DNA of 64,000 nt from Ptiloglossa arizonensis (Eukaryota > Arthropoda > Insecta > Hymenoptera > Colletidae), in contig NW_027478906.1 of NCBI RefSeq assembly GCF_051014685.1, positions 310,001 to 374,000 on the forward strand, written 5' to 3'. Under the pieces are notes generated by a model. That model ran no database searches and had not been told where the DNA came from. It was given only the letters and a program-made list of their open reading frames with translations. The position numbers and the translations under genes are program-made. Of the stretch, positions 44,250 to 57,200 are shown one piece after another (position 1 is the first letter of the stretch; each line of letters opens with the position of its first letter).

Positions 44250-47200
44250 ATTTTGGGGATTGATCAATCCGTTCGCGAGATATGGCAGTTTGGAGATAAG
44301 AAACGCTTGAGAAACTCAAAATTTTCGCAGTTCTGATGCTCGAAACGAGTAACTAGAACGGCCTAGGGGAAAAGTACGCATACCGTTGTAATCGGGCGAG
44401 TCTCTACTTTCAGATGCAACAGAAATTTTGCGGATTGGTCCATCCGTTCGCGAGATATGGCAGTTTGGAGGTAAGAAACGCTTGAGAGACTCAAAATTTT
44501 CGCAGTTCTGATGCTCGAAACGAATGAGTAGAACGGCCTAGGGGAAAACTACACCTACCGTTGTAATCGGGCGAGTTTCTCCTTTCAGATGCAACAGAAA
44601 TTTTGCGGATTGATCAATCCGTTCGCGAGATATAGCAGTTTGGAGATAAGAAACGCTTGAGAAACTCAAAATTTTCGCAGTTCTGACGCTCGAAACGAGT
44701 AACTAGAACGGCCTAGGGGAAAAGTGCGCATACCGTTGTAATCGGGCGAGTTTCTACTTTCAGATGCAACAGAAATTTTGCGGATTGATCAATCCGTTCG
44801 CGAGATATGGCAGTTTGGAAATAAGAAACGCTTGAGAAACTCAAAATTTTCGCAGTTCTGATGCTCGAAACGAGTAACTAGAACGGCCTAGGGGAAAAGT
44901 ACGCATACCGTTGTAATCGGGCGAGTTTCTACTTTCACACGCAACAGAAATTTTGCGGATTGGTCAATCCGTTCGCGAGATATGGCAGTTTGGATGTAAG
45001 AAACGCTTGAGAAACTCACAATTCTCGCAGTTCTGATGCTCGACACAAATAACTAGAACGGCCTAGGGGAAAAGTGCCCATACCGTTGTAACCGGGCGAG
45101 TTTCTACTTTCAGCTGCAACAGAAATTTTGCGGATTGATCAATCCGTTCGCGAGATATGGCAGTTTGGAGGTAAGAAACGCTTGAGAAACTCAAAATTTT
45201 CGCAGTTCTGATGCTCGAAACGAATAACTGGAACGGCCTCTGGGAAAACTACACATACCGTTGTAATCGGGCGAGTCTCTACTTTCAGATGCAACAGAAA
45301 TTTTGCGGATTGGTCAATCCGTTCGCGAGATATGGCAGTTTGAAGGTAAGAAACGCCTGAGAAACTCAAAATTTCCGCAGTTCTGATGCTCGAAACGAAT
45401 GACTAGAACGGCCTAGGGGAAAACTACACCTACCGTTGTAATCGGGCGAGTTTCTACTTTCAGATGCAACAGAAATTTTGCGGATTGATCAATCCGTTCG
45501 CGAGATATGGCAGTTTGGAGATAAGAAACGCTTGAGAAACTCAAAATTTTCGCAGTTCTGACGCTCGAAACGAGTAACTAGAACGGCCTAGAGGAGAAGT
45601 ACGCATACCGTTGTAATCGGGCGAGTTTCTACTTTCAGATGCAACAGAAATTTTGCGGATTGATCAATCCGTTCGCGAGATATGGCAGTTTGGAGGTAAG
45701 AAACGCTTGAGAAACTCAAAATTTTCGCAGTTGTGATGCTCGGAACGAATAACTCGAACGGCCTAGGGGAAAAGTGCGCATACCGCTGTAGTCGGGCGAG
45801 TTTCTACTTTCAGATGCAACAGAAATTTTGCGGATTGATCAATCCGTTCGCGAGATATGGCAGATTGGAGGTAAGAAACGCTTGAGAAACTCAAAATTTT
45901 CGCAGTTCTGATGCTCGAAACGAATAACTGGAACGGCCTATGGGAAAGCTACACATACCGTTGTAATCGGGCGAGTCTCTACTTTCAGATGCAACAGAAA
46001 TTTTGCGGATTGGTCCATCCGTTCGCGAGATATGGCAGTTTGGAGGTAAGAAACGCCTGAGAGACTCAAAATTTTCGCAGTTCTGATGTTCGAAACGAAT
46101 GACTAGAACGGCCTAGGGGAAAACTACACCTACCGTTGTAATCGGGCGAGTTTCTCCTTTCAGATGCAACAGAAATTTTGCGGATTGATCAATCCGTTCG
46201 CGAGATATAGCAGTTTGGAGATAAGAAACGCTTGAGAAACTCAAAATTTTCGCAGTTCTGACGCTCGAAACGAGTAACTAGAACGGCCTAGGGGAGAACT
46301 ACGCATACCGTTGTAATCGGGCGAGTTTCTACTTTCAGATGCAACAGAAATTTTGCGGATTGATCAATCCGTTCGCGAGATATGGCAGTTTGGAGGTAAG
46401 AAACGCTTGAGAAACTCAAAATTTTCGCAGTTGTGATGCTCGGAACGAATAACTCGAACGGCCTAGGGGAAAAGTGCGCATACCGCTGTAATCGGGCGAG
46501 TTTCTACTTTCAGATGCAACAGAAATTTTGCGGATTGATCAATCCGTTCGCGAGATATGGCAGTTTGGAGGTAAGAAACGCTTGAGAAACTCAAAATTTT
46601 CGCAGTTCTGATGCTCGAAACGAATAACTGGAACGGCCTATGGGAAAACTACACATACCGTTGTAATCGGGCGAGTCTCTACTTTCAGATGCAACAGAAA
46701 TTTTGCGGATTGGTCCATCCGTTCGCGAGATATGGCAGTTTGGAGGTAAGAAACGCTTGAGAGACTCAAAATTTTCGCAGTTCTGATGTTCGAAACGAAT
46801 GACTAGAACGGCCTAGGGGAAAACTACACCTACCGCTGTAATCGGGCGAGTTTCTCCTTTCAGATGCAACAGAAATTTTGCGGATTGATCAATCCGTTCG
46901 CGAGATATAGCAGTTTGGAGATAAGAAACGCTTGAGAAACTCAAAATTTTCGCAGTTCTGACGCTCGAAACGAGTAACTAGAACGGCCTAGGGGAGAACT
47001 ACGCATACCGTTGTAATCGGGCGAGTTTCTACTTTCAGATGCAACAGAAATTTTGCGGATTGATCAATCCGTTCGCGAGATATTGCAGTTTGGAGATAAG
47101 AAACGCTTGAGAAACTCAAAATTTTCGCAGTTCTGACGCTCGAAACGAGTAACTAGAACGGCCTAGGGGAGAAGTACGCATACCGTTGTAATCGAGCGAG

Positions 47201-48270
47201 TTTCTACTTTCAGATGCAACAGAAGTTTTGCGGATTGATCAATCCGTTCGCGAGATATGGCAGTTTGGAGGTAAGAAACGCTTGAGAATCTCAAAATTTT
47301 CGCAGTTCTGATGCTCGAAACGAATAACTCGAACGGCCTAGGGTAAAGTGCGCATACCGTTGTAATCGGGCGAGTTTCTACTTTCAGATGCAACAGAAAT
47401 TTTGCGGATTGATCAATCCGTTCGCGAGATATGGCAGTTTGGAGGTAAGAAACGCTTGAGAGACTCAAAATTTTCGCAGTTCTGATGCTCGAAACGAATG
47501 ACTAGAACGGCCTAGGGGAAAACTACACCTACCGTTGTAATCGGGCGAGTTTCTACTTTCAGATGCAACAGAAATTTTGCGGATTGATCAATCCGTTCGC
47601 GAGATATGGCAGTTTGGAGGTAAGAAACGCTTGAGAAACTCAAAATTTTCGCAGTTCTGATGCTCGAAACGAATAACTCGAACGGCCTAGGAGAAAAGTG
47701 CGCATACCGTTGTAATCGGGCGAGTTTCTACTTTCAGATGCAACAGAAATTTTGCGGATTGATCAATCCGTTCGCGAGATATGGCAGTTTGGAGGTAAGA
47801 AACGCTTGAGAAACTCAAAATTTTCGCAGTTCTGATGCTCGAAACGAATGACTAGAACGGCCTAGGGGAAAACTACACCTACCGTTGTAATCGGGCGAGT
47901 TTCCACTTTCAGATGCAACAGAAGCTTTGCGGATTGATCAATCCGTTCGCGAGATATGGCAGTTTGGAGATAAGAAACGCTTGAGAAACTCAAAATTTTC
48001 GCAGTTCTGACGCTCGAAACGAGTAACTAGAACGGCCTAGGGGAAAAGTACGCATACCGTTGTAATCGGGCGAGTTTCTACTTTCAGATGCAACAGAAAT
48101 TTTGCGGATTGATCAATCCGTTCGCGAGATATGGCAGTTTGGAGGTAAGAAACGCTTGAGAAACTCAAAATTTTCGCAGTTCTGATGCTCGAAACGAATA
48201 ACTCGAACGGCCTAGGGGAAAAGTGCGCATACCGTTGTAATCGTGCGAGTTTCTACTTTCAGATGCAACA
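44250..48270 (+). repeat. 23-monomer higher-order repeat, copy 1 (4,024 bp)
   Basis: Most of this unit (44,235-47,015) matches 48,259-51,040 at 4,024 bp, which is 23 monomers minus the GGGTAAAG deletion. It corresponds to the 19-mer unit plus four monomers at about 47,460-48,270. That addition contains AGGAGAAAAG, GTTTCCACTTTC with GAAGCTTTGC, and TCGTGCGAG. The added block resembles 14.8-15.3 kb and 18.1-18.5 kb, so the larger unit seems to have formed when the 19-mer family acquired a block from another family. Confidence 0.83.
47341..47344 (+). other. Second copy of the GGGTAAAG 1-bp deletion
   Basis: It lies 3,324 bp after the first copy, with the same flanking variants. This copy and the two after it also carry GAAGTTTTGC upstream (near 47,223), which the 44-kb copy lacks. 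That groups the last three together. Confidence 0.93.
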
Positions 48271-49984
48271 GAAATTTTGCGGATTGATCAATCCGTTCGC
48301 GAGATATGGCAGTTTGGAGATAAGAAACGCTTGAGAAACTCAAAATTTTCGCAGTTCTGATGCTCGAAACGAGTAACTAGAACGGCCTAGGGGAAAAGTA
48401 CGCATACCGTTGTAATCGGGCGAGTCTCTACTTTCAGATGCAACAGAAATTTTGCGGATTGGTCCATCCGTTCGCGAGATATGGCAGTTTGGAGGTAAGA
48501 AACGCTTGAGAGACTCAAAATTTTCGCAGTTCTGATGCTCGAAACGAATGAGTAGAACGGCCTAGGGGAAAACTACACCTACCGTTGTAATCGGGCGAGT
48601 TTCTCCTTTCAGATGCAACAGAAATTTTGCGGATTGATCAATCCGTTCGCGAGATATAGCAGTTTGGAGATAAGAAACGCTTGAGAAACTCAAAATTTTC
48701 GCAGTTCTGACGCTCGAAACGAGTAACTAGAACGGCCTAGGGGAAAAGTGCGCATACCGTTGTAATCGGGCGAGTTTCTACTTTCAGATGCAACAGAAAT
48801 TTTGCGGATTGATCAATCCGTTCGCGAGATATGGCAGTTTGGAAATAAGAAACGCTTGAGAAACTCAAAATTTTCGCAGTTCTGATGCTCGAAACGAGTA
48901 ACTAGAACGGCCTAGGGGAAAAGTACGCATACCGTTGTAATCGGGCGAGTTTCTACTTTCACACGCAACAGAAATTTTGCGGATTGGTCAATCCGTTCGC
49001 GAGATATGGCAGTTTGGATGTAAGAAACGCTTGAGAAACTCACAATTCTCGCAGTTCTGATGCTCGACACAAATAACTAGAACGGCCTAGGGGAAAAGTG
49101 CCCATACCGTTGTAACCGGGCGAGTTTCTACTTTCAGCTGCAACAGAAATTTTGCGGATTGATCAATCCGTTCGCGAGATATGGCAGTTTGGAGGTAAGA
49201 AACGCTTGAGAAACTCAAAATTTTCGCAGTTCTGATGCTCGAAACGAATAACTGGAACGGCCTCTGGGAAAACTACACATACCGTTGTAATCGGGCGAGT
49301 CTCTACTTTCAGATGCAACAGAAATTTTGCGGATTGGTCAATCCGTTCGCGAGATATGGCAGTTTGAAGGTAAGAAACGCCTGAGAAACTCAAAATTTCC
49401 GCAGTTCTGATGCTCGAAACGAATGACTAGAACGGCCTAGGGGAAAACTACACCTACCGTTGTAATCGGGCGAGTTTCTACTTTCAGATGCAACAGAAAT
49501 TTTGCGGATTGATCAATCCGTTCGCGAGATATGGCAGTTTGGAGATAAGAAACGCTTGAGAAACTCAAAATTTTCGCAGTTCTGACGCTCGAAACGAGTA
49601 ACTAGAACGGCCTAGAGGAGAAGTACGCATACCGTTGTAATCGGGCGAGTTTCTACTTTCAGATGCAACAGAAATTTTGCGGATTGATCAATCCGTTCGC
49701 GAGATATGGCAGTTTGGAGGTAAGAAACGCTTGAGAAACTCAAAATTTTCGCAGTTGTGATGCTCGGAACGAATAACTCGAACGGCCTAGGGGAAAAGTG
49801 CGCATACCGCTGTAGTCGGGCGAGTTTCTACTTTCAGATGCAACAGAAATTTTGCGGATTGATCAATCCGTTCGCGAGATATGGCAGATTGGAGGTAAGA
49901 AACGCTTGAGAAACTCAAAATTTTCGCAGTTCTGATGCTCGAAACGAATAACTGGAACGGCCTATGGGAAAGCTACACATACCG

Positions 49985-52965
49985 TTGTAATCGGGCGAGT
50001 CTCTACTTTCAGATGCAACAGAAATTTTGCGGATTGGTCCATCCGTTCGCGAGATATGGCAGTTTGGAGGTAAGAAACGCCTGAGAGACTCAAAATTTTC
50101 GCAGTTCTGATGTTCGAAACGAATGACTAGAACGGCCTAGGGGAAAACTACACCTACCGTTGTAATCGGGCGAGTTTCTCCTTTCAGATGCAACAGAAAT
50201 TTTGCGGATTGATCAATCCGTTCGCGAGATATAGCAGTTTGGAGATAAGAAACGCTTGAGAAACTCAAAATTTTCGCAGTTCTGACGCTCGAAACGAGTA
50301 ACTAGAACGGCCTAGGGGAGAACTACGCATACCGTTGTAATCGGGCGAGTTTCTACTTTCAGATGCAACAGAAATTTTGCGGATTGATCAATCCGTTCGC
50401 GAGATATGGCAGTTTGGAGGTAAGAAACGCTTGAGAAACTCAAAATTTTCGCAGTTGTGATGCTCGGAACGAATAACTCGAACGGCCTAGGGGAAAAGTG
50501 CGCATACCGCTGTAATCGGGCGAGTTTCTACTTTCAGATGCAACAGAAATTTTGCGGATTGATCAATCCGTTCGCGAGATATGGCAGTTTGGAGGTAAGA
50601 AACGCTTGAGAAACTCAAAATTTTCGCAGTTCTGATGCTCGAAACGAATAACTGGAACGGCCTATGGGAAAACTACACATACCGTTGTAATCGGGCGAGT
50701 CTCTACTTTCAGATGCAACAGAAATTTTGCGGATTGGTCCATCCGTTCGCGAGATATGGCAGTTTGGAGGTAAGAAACGCTTGAGAGACTCAAAATTTTC
50801 GCAGTTCTGATGTTCGAAACGAATGACTAGAACGGCCTAGGGGAAAACTACACCTACCGCTGTAATCGGGCGAGTTTCTCCTTTCAGATGCAACAGAAAT
50901 TTTGCGGATTGATCAATCCGTTCGCGAGATATAGCAGTTTGGAGATAAGAAACGCTTGAGAAACTCAAAATTTTCGCAGTTCTGACGCTCGAAACGAGTA
51001 ACTAGAACGGCCTAGGGGAGAACTACGCATACCGTTGTAATCGGGCGAGTCTCTACTTTCAGATGCAACAGAAATTTTGCGGATTGGTCCATCCGTTCGC
51101 GAGATATGGCAGTTTGGAGGTAAGAAACGCCTGAGAGACTCAAAATTTTCGCAGTTCTGATGTTCGAAACGAATGACTAGAACGGCCTAGGGGAAAACTA
51201 CACCTACCGTTGTAATCGGGCGAGTTTCTCCTTTCAGATGCAACAGAAATTTTGCGGATTGATCAATCCGTTCGCGAGATATAGCAGTTTGGAGATAAGA
51301 AACGCTTGAGAAACTCAAAATTTTCGCAGTTCTGACGCTCGAAACGAGTAACTAGAACGGCCTAGGGGAGAACTACGCATACCGTTGTAATCGGGCGAGT
51401 TTCTACTTTCAGATGCAACAGAAATTTTGCGGATTGATCAATCCGTTCGCGAGATATGGCAGTTTGGAGGTAAGAAACGCTTGAGAAACTCAAAATTTTC
51501 GCAGTTGTGATGCTCGGAACGAATAACTCGAACGGCCTAGGGGAAAAGTGCGCATACCGCTGTAATCGGGCGAGTTTCTACTTTCAGATGCAACAGAAAT
51601 TTTGCGGATTGATCAATCCGTTCGCGAGATATGGCAGTTTGGAGGTAAGAAACGCTTGAGAAACTCAAAATTTTCGCAGTTCTGATGCTCGAAACGAATA
51701 ACTGGAACGGCCTATGGGAAAACTACACATACCGTTGTAATCGGGCGAGTCTCTACTTTCAGATGCAACAGAAATTTTGCGGATTGGTCCATCCGTTCGC
51801 GAGATATGGCAGTTTGGAGGTAAGAAACGCTTGAGAGACTCAAAATTTTCGCAGTTCTGATGTTCGAAACGAATGACTAGAACGGCCTAGGGGAAAACTA
51901 CACCTACCGCTGTAATCGGGCGAGTTTCTCCTTTCAGATGCAACAGAAATTTTGCGGATTGATCAATCCGTTCGCGAGATATAGCAGTTTGGAGATAAGA
52001 AACGCTTGAGAAACTCAAAATTTTCGCAGTTCTGACGCTCGAAACGAGTAACTAGAACGGCCTAGGGGAGAACTACGCATACCGTTGTAATCGGGCGAGT
52101 TTCTACTTTCAGATGCAACAGAAATTTTGCGGATTGATCAATCCGTTCGCGAGATATAGCAGTTTGGAGATAAGAAACGCTTGAGAAACTCAAAATTTTC
52201 GCAGTTCTGACGCTCGAAACGAGTAACTAGAACGGCCTAGGGGAGAACTACGCATACCGTTGTAATCGGGCGAGTTTCTACTTTCAGATGCAACAGAAAT
52301 TTTGCGGATTGATCAATCCGTTCGCGAGATATGGCAGTTTGGAGGTAAGAAACGCTTGAGAAACTCAAAATTTTCGCAGTTGTGATGCTCGGAACGAATA
52401 ACTCGAACGGCCTAGGGGAAAAGTGCGCATACCGCTGTAATCGGGCGAGTTTCTACTTTCAGATGCAACAGAAATTTTGCGGATTGATCAATCCGTTCGC
52501 GAGATATGGCAGTTTGGAGGTAAGAAACGCTTGAGAAACTCAAAATTTTCGCAGTTCTGATGCTCGAAACGAATAACTGGAACGGCCTATGGGAAAACTA
52601 CACATACCGTTGTAATCGGGCGAGTCTCTACTTTCAGATGCAACAGAAATTTTGCGGATTGGTCCATCCGTTCGCGAGATATGGCAGTTTGGAGGTAAGA
52701 AACGCTTGAGAGACTCAAAATTTTCGCAGTTCTGATGTTCGAAACGAATGACTAGAACGGCCTAGGGGAAAACTACACCTACCGCTGTAATCGGGCGAGT
52801 TTCTCCTTTCAGATGCAACAGAAATTTTGCGGATTGATCAATCCGTTCGCGAGATATAGCAGTTTGGAGATAAGAAACGCTTGAGAAACTCAAAATTTTC
52901 GCAGTTCTGACGCTCGAAACGAGTAACTAGAACGGCCTAGGGGAGAACTACGCATACCGTTGTAA
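49985..52965 (+). repeat. Internal 6-mer and 5-mer duplications in the expanded unit
   Basis: At 51,041 the sequence jumps from GAGAACTACGCATACCGTTG back to GTCTCTACTTTC, which belongs to the monomer at 49,991, and then repeats about 1,050 bp. Near 52,140 a GATATAGCAG/TGACGCTCG monomer is followed by another pass through the GTTGTGATG, CCTATGGG and GATGTTCG series, offset 875 bp. Copies look identical except for whole-monomer content, so these are the youngest rearrangements in this family. Confidence 0.82.
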
Positions 52966-53289
52966 TCGGGCGAGTTTCTACTTTCAGATGCAACAGAAAT
53001 TTTGCGGATTGATCAATCCGTTCGCGAGATATTGCAGTTTGGAGATAAGAAACGCTTGAGAAACTCAAAATTTTCGCAGTTCTGACGCTCGAAACGAGTA
53101 ACTAGAACGGCCTAGGGGAGAAGTACGCATACCGTTGTAATCGAGCGAGTTTCTACTTTCAGATGCAACAGAAGTTTTGCGGATTGATCAATCCGTTCGC
53201 GAGATATGGCAGTTTGGAGGTAAGAAACGCTTGAGAATCTCAAAATTTTCGCAGTTCTGATGCTCGAAACGAATAACTCGAACGGCCTA

Positions 53290-53293
53290 GGGT
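53290..53293 (+). other. Third copy of the GGGTAAAG 1-bp deletion
   Basis: It lies 5,949 bp after the second copy. The spacing reflects the 11-monomer expansion between them. Flanks match the 47-kb copy. Confidence 0.93.
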
Positions 53294-54219
53294 AAAGTGC
53301 GCATACCGTTGTAATCGGGCGAGTTTCTACTTTCAGATGCAACAGAAATTTTGCGGATTGATCAATCCGTTCGCGAGATATGGCAGTTTGGAGGTAAGAA
53401 ACGCTTGAGAGACTCAAAATTTTCGCAGTTCTGATGCTCGAAACGAATGACTAGAACGGCCTAGGGGAAAACTACACCTACCGTTGTAATCGGGCGAGTT
53501 TCTACTTTCAGATGCAACAGAAATTTTGCGGATTGATCAATCCGTTCGCGAGATATGGCAGTTTGGAGGTAAGAAACGCTTGAGAAACTCAAAATTTTCG
53601 CAGTTCTGATGCTCGAAACGAATAACTCGAACGGCCTAGGAGAAAAGTGCGCATACCGTTGTAATCGGGCGAGTTTCTACTTTCAGATGCAACAGAAATT
53701 TTGCGGATTGATCAATCCGTTCGCGAGATATGGCAGTTTGGAGGTAAGAAACGCTTGAGAAACTCAAAATTTTCGCAGTTCTGATGCTCGAAACGAATGA
53801 CTAGAACGGCCTAGGGGAAAACTACACCTACCGTTGTAATCGGGCGAGTTTCCACTTTCAGATGCAACAGAAGCTTTGCGGATTGATCAATCCGTTCGCG
53901 AGATATGGCAGTTTGGAGATAAGAAACGCTTGAGAAACTCAAAATTTTCGCAGTTCTGACGCTCGAAACGAGTAACTAGAACGGCCTAGGGGAAAAGTAC
54001 GCATACCGTTGTAATCGGGCGAGTTTCTACTTTCAGATGCAACAGAAATTTTGCGGATTGATCAATCCGTTCGCGAGATATGGCAGTTTGGAGGTAAGAA
54101 ACGCTTGAGAAACTCAAAATTTTCGCAGTTCTGATGCTCGAAACGAATAACTCGAACGGCCTAGGGGAAAAGTGCGCATACCGTTGTAATCGTGCGAGTT
54201 TCTACTTTCAGATGCAACA

Positions 54220-57200
54220 GAAATTTTGCGGATTGATCAATCCGTTCGCGAGATATGGCAGTTTGGAGATAAGAAACGCTTGAGAAACTCAAAATTTTCG
54301 CAGTTCTGATGCTCGAAACGAGTAACTAGAACGGCCTAGGGGAAAAGTACGCATACCGTTGTAATCGGGCGAGTCTCTACTTTCAGATGCAACAGAAATT
54401 TTGCGGATTGGTCCATCCGTTCGCGAGATATGGCAGTTTGGAGGTAAGAAACGCTTGAGAGACTCAAAATTTTCGCAGTTCTGATGCTCGAAACGAATGA
54501 GTAGAACGGCCTAGGGGAAAACTACACCTACCGTTGTAATCGGGCGAGTTTCTCCTTTCAGATGCAACAGAAATTTTGCGGATTGATCAATCCGTTCGCG
54601 AGATATAGCAGTTTGGAGATAAGAAACGCTTGAGAAACTCAAAATTTTCGCAGTTCTGACGCTCGAAACGAGTAACTAGAACGGCCTAGGGGAAAAGTGC
54701 GCATACCGTTGTAATCGGGCGAGTTTCTACTTTCAGATGCAACAGAAATTTTGCGGATTGATCAATCCGTTCGCGAGATATGGCAGTTTGGAAATAAGAA
54801 ACGCTTGAGAAACTCAAAATTTTCGCAGTTCTGATGCTCGAAACGAGTAACTAGAACGGCCTAGGGGAAAAGTACGCATACCGTTGTAATCGGGCGAGTT
54901 TCTACTTTCACACGCAACAGAAATTTTGCGGATTGGTCAATCCGTTCGCGAGATATGGCAGTTTGGATGTAAGAAACGCTTGAGAAACTCACAATTCTCG
55001 CAGTTCTGATGCTCGACACAAATAACTAGAACGGCCTAGGGGAAAAGTGCCCATACCGTTGTAACCGGGCGAGTTTCTACTTTCAGCTGCAACAGAAATT
55101 TTGCGGATTGATCAATCCGTTCGCGAGATATGGCAGTTTGGAGGTAAGAAACGCTTGAGAAACTCAAAATTTTCGCAGTTCTGATGCTCGAAACGAATAA
55201 CTGGAACGGCCTCTGGGAAAACTACACATACCGTTGTAATCGGGCGAGTCTCTACTTTCAGATGCAACAGAAATTTTGCGGATTGGTCAATCCGTTCGCG
55301 AGATATGGCAGTTTGAAGGTAAGAAACGCCTGAGAAACTCAAAATTTCCGCAGTTCTGATGCTCGAAACGAATGACTAGAACGGCCTAGGGGAAAACTAC
55401 ACCTACCGTTGTAATCGGGCGAGTTTCTACTTTCAGATGCAACAGAAATTTTGCGGATTGATCAATCCGTTCGCGAGATATGGCAGTTTGGAGATAAGAA
55501 ACGCTTGAGAAACTCAAAATTTTCGCAGTTCTGACGCTCGAAACGAGTAACTAGAACGGCCTAGTGGAGAAGTACGCATACCGTTGTAATCGGGCGAGTT
55601 TCTACTTTCAGATGCAACAGAAATTTTGCGGATTGATCAATCCGTTCGCGAGATATGGCAGTTTGGAGGTAAGAAACGCTTGAGAAACTCAAAATTTTCG
55701 CAGTTGTGATGCTCGGAACGAATAACTCGAACGGCCTAGGGGAAAAGTGCGCATACCGCTGTAGTCGGGCGAGTTTCTACTTTCAGATGCAACAGAAATT
55801 TTGCGGATTGATCAATCCGTTCGCGAGATATGGCAGATTGGAGGTAAGAAACGCTTGAGAAACTCAAAATTTTCGCAGTTCTGATGCTCGAAACGAATAA
55901 CTGGAACGGCCTATGGGAAAGCTACACATACCGTTGTAATCGGGCGAGTCTCTACTTTCAGATGCAACAGAAATTTTGCGGATTGGTCCATCCGTTCGCG
56001 AGATATGGCAGTTTGGAGGTAAGAAACGCCTGAGAGACTCAAAATTTTCGCAGTTCTGATGTTCGAAACGAATGACTAGAACGGCCTAGGGGAAAACTAC
56101 ACCTACCGTTGTAATCGGGCGAGTTTCTCCTTTCAGATGCAACAGAAATTTTGCGGATTGATCAATCCGTTCGCGAGATATAGCAGTTTGGAGATAAGAA
56201 ACGCTTGAGAAACTCAAAATTTTCGCAGTTCTGACGCTCGAAACGAGTAACTAGAACGGCCTAGGGGAGAACTACGCATACCGTTGTAATCGGGCGAGTT
56301 TCTACTTTCAGATGCAACAGAAATTTTGCGGATTGATCAATCCGTTCGCGAGATATGGCAGTTTGGAGGTAAGAAACGCTTGAGAAACTCAAAATTTTCG
56401 CAGTTGTGATGCTCGGAACGAATAACTCGAACGGCCTAGGGGAAAAGTGCGCATACCGCTGTAATCGGGCGAGTTTCTACTTTCAGATGCAACAGAAATT
56501 TTGCGGATTGATCAATCCGTTCGCGAGATATGGCAGTTTGGAGGTAAGAAACGCTTGAGAAACTCAAAATTTTCGCAGTTCTGATGCTCGAAACGAATAA
56601 CTGGAACGGCCTATGGGAAAACTACACATACCGTTGTAATCGGGCGAGTCTCTACTTTCAGATGCAACAGAAATTTTGCGGATTGGTCCATCCGTTCGCG
56701 AGATATGGCAGTTTGGAGGTAAGAAACGCTTGAGAGACTCAAAATTTTCGCAGTTCTGATGTTCGAAACGAATGACTAGAACGGCCTAGGGGAAAACTAC
56801 ACCTACCGCTGTAATCGGGCGAGTTTCTCCTTTCAGATGCAACAGAAATTTTGCGGATTGATCAATCCGTTCGCGAGATATAGCAGTTTGGAGATAAGAA
56901 ACGCTTGAGAAACTCAAAATTTTCGCAGTTCTGACGCTCGAAACGAGTAACTAGAACGGCCTAGGGGAGAACTACGCATACCGTTGTAATCGGGCGAGTT
57001 TCTACTTTCAGATGCAACAGAAATTTTGCGGATTGATCAATCCGTTCGCGAGATATTGCAGTTTGGAGATAAGAAACGCTTGAGAAACTCAAAATTTTCG
57101 CAGTTCTGACGCTCGAAACGAGTAACTAGAACGGCCTAGGGGAGAAGTACGCATACCGTTGTAATCGAGCGAGTTTCTACTTTCAGATGCAACAGAAGTT

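Larger units (their letters stand above)
40740..47455 (+). repeat. 19-monomer higher-order repeat (3,324 bp, two copies)
   Basis: The offset of 3,324 bp is 19 monomers minus a 1-bp deletion inside the unit. Markers are TTTTGGGGATTG (40,927 and 44,251), TTTCACACGCAAC (near 41,611 and 44,935), GTTTGAAGGTAAG with AAATTTCCGCAG (42,015 and 45,339), GTAGTCGGG (near 42,465 and 45,789), AATCTCAAAATT (near 43,963 and 47,287) and GGGTAAAG (44,017 and 47,341). A 4-monomer duplication is nested in each copy: GTTGTGATGCTCGG at 42,406 and 43,106, and GATGTTCGAA at 42,761 and 43,461. Private changes include GTACCCGGG near 41,765 and GAAATATTGC near 43,549. Confidence 0.86.
48270..54220 (+). repeat. Expanded copy 2 of the 23-mer unit (34 monomers, 5,949 bp)
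   Basis: Flanking markers are 5,949 bp apart instead of 4,024: GGGTAAAG at 47,341 and 53,290, and CTCTGGGAAAAC near 49,263 and 55,212. The extra 1,925 bp is 11 monomers. It consists of a six-monomer duplication (GCCTGAGAGACTC at 50,079 and 51,129, offset 1,050) and a five-monomer duplication (GTTGTGATGCTCGG at 51,505 and 52,380, offset 875). Outside this insertion the unit matches its neighbours almost base for base. Confidence 0.85.
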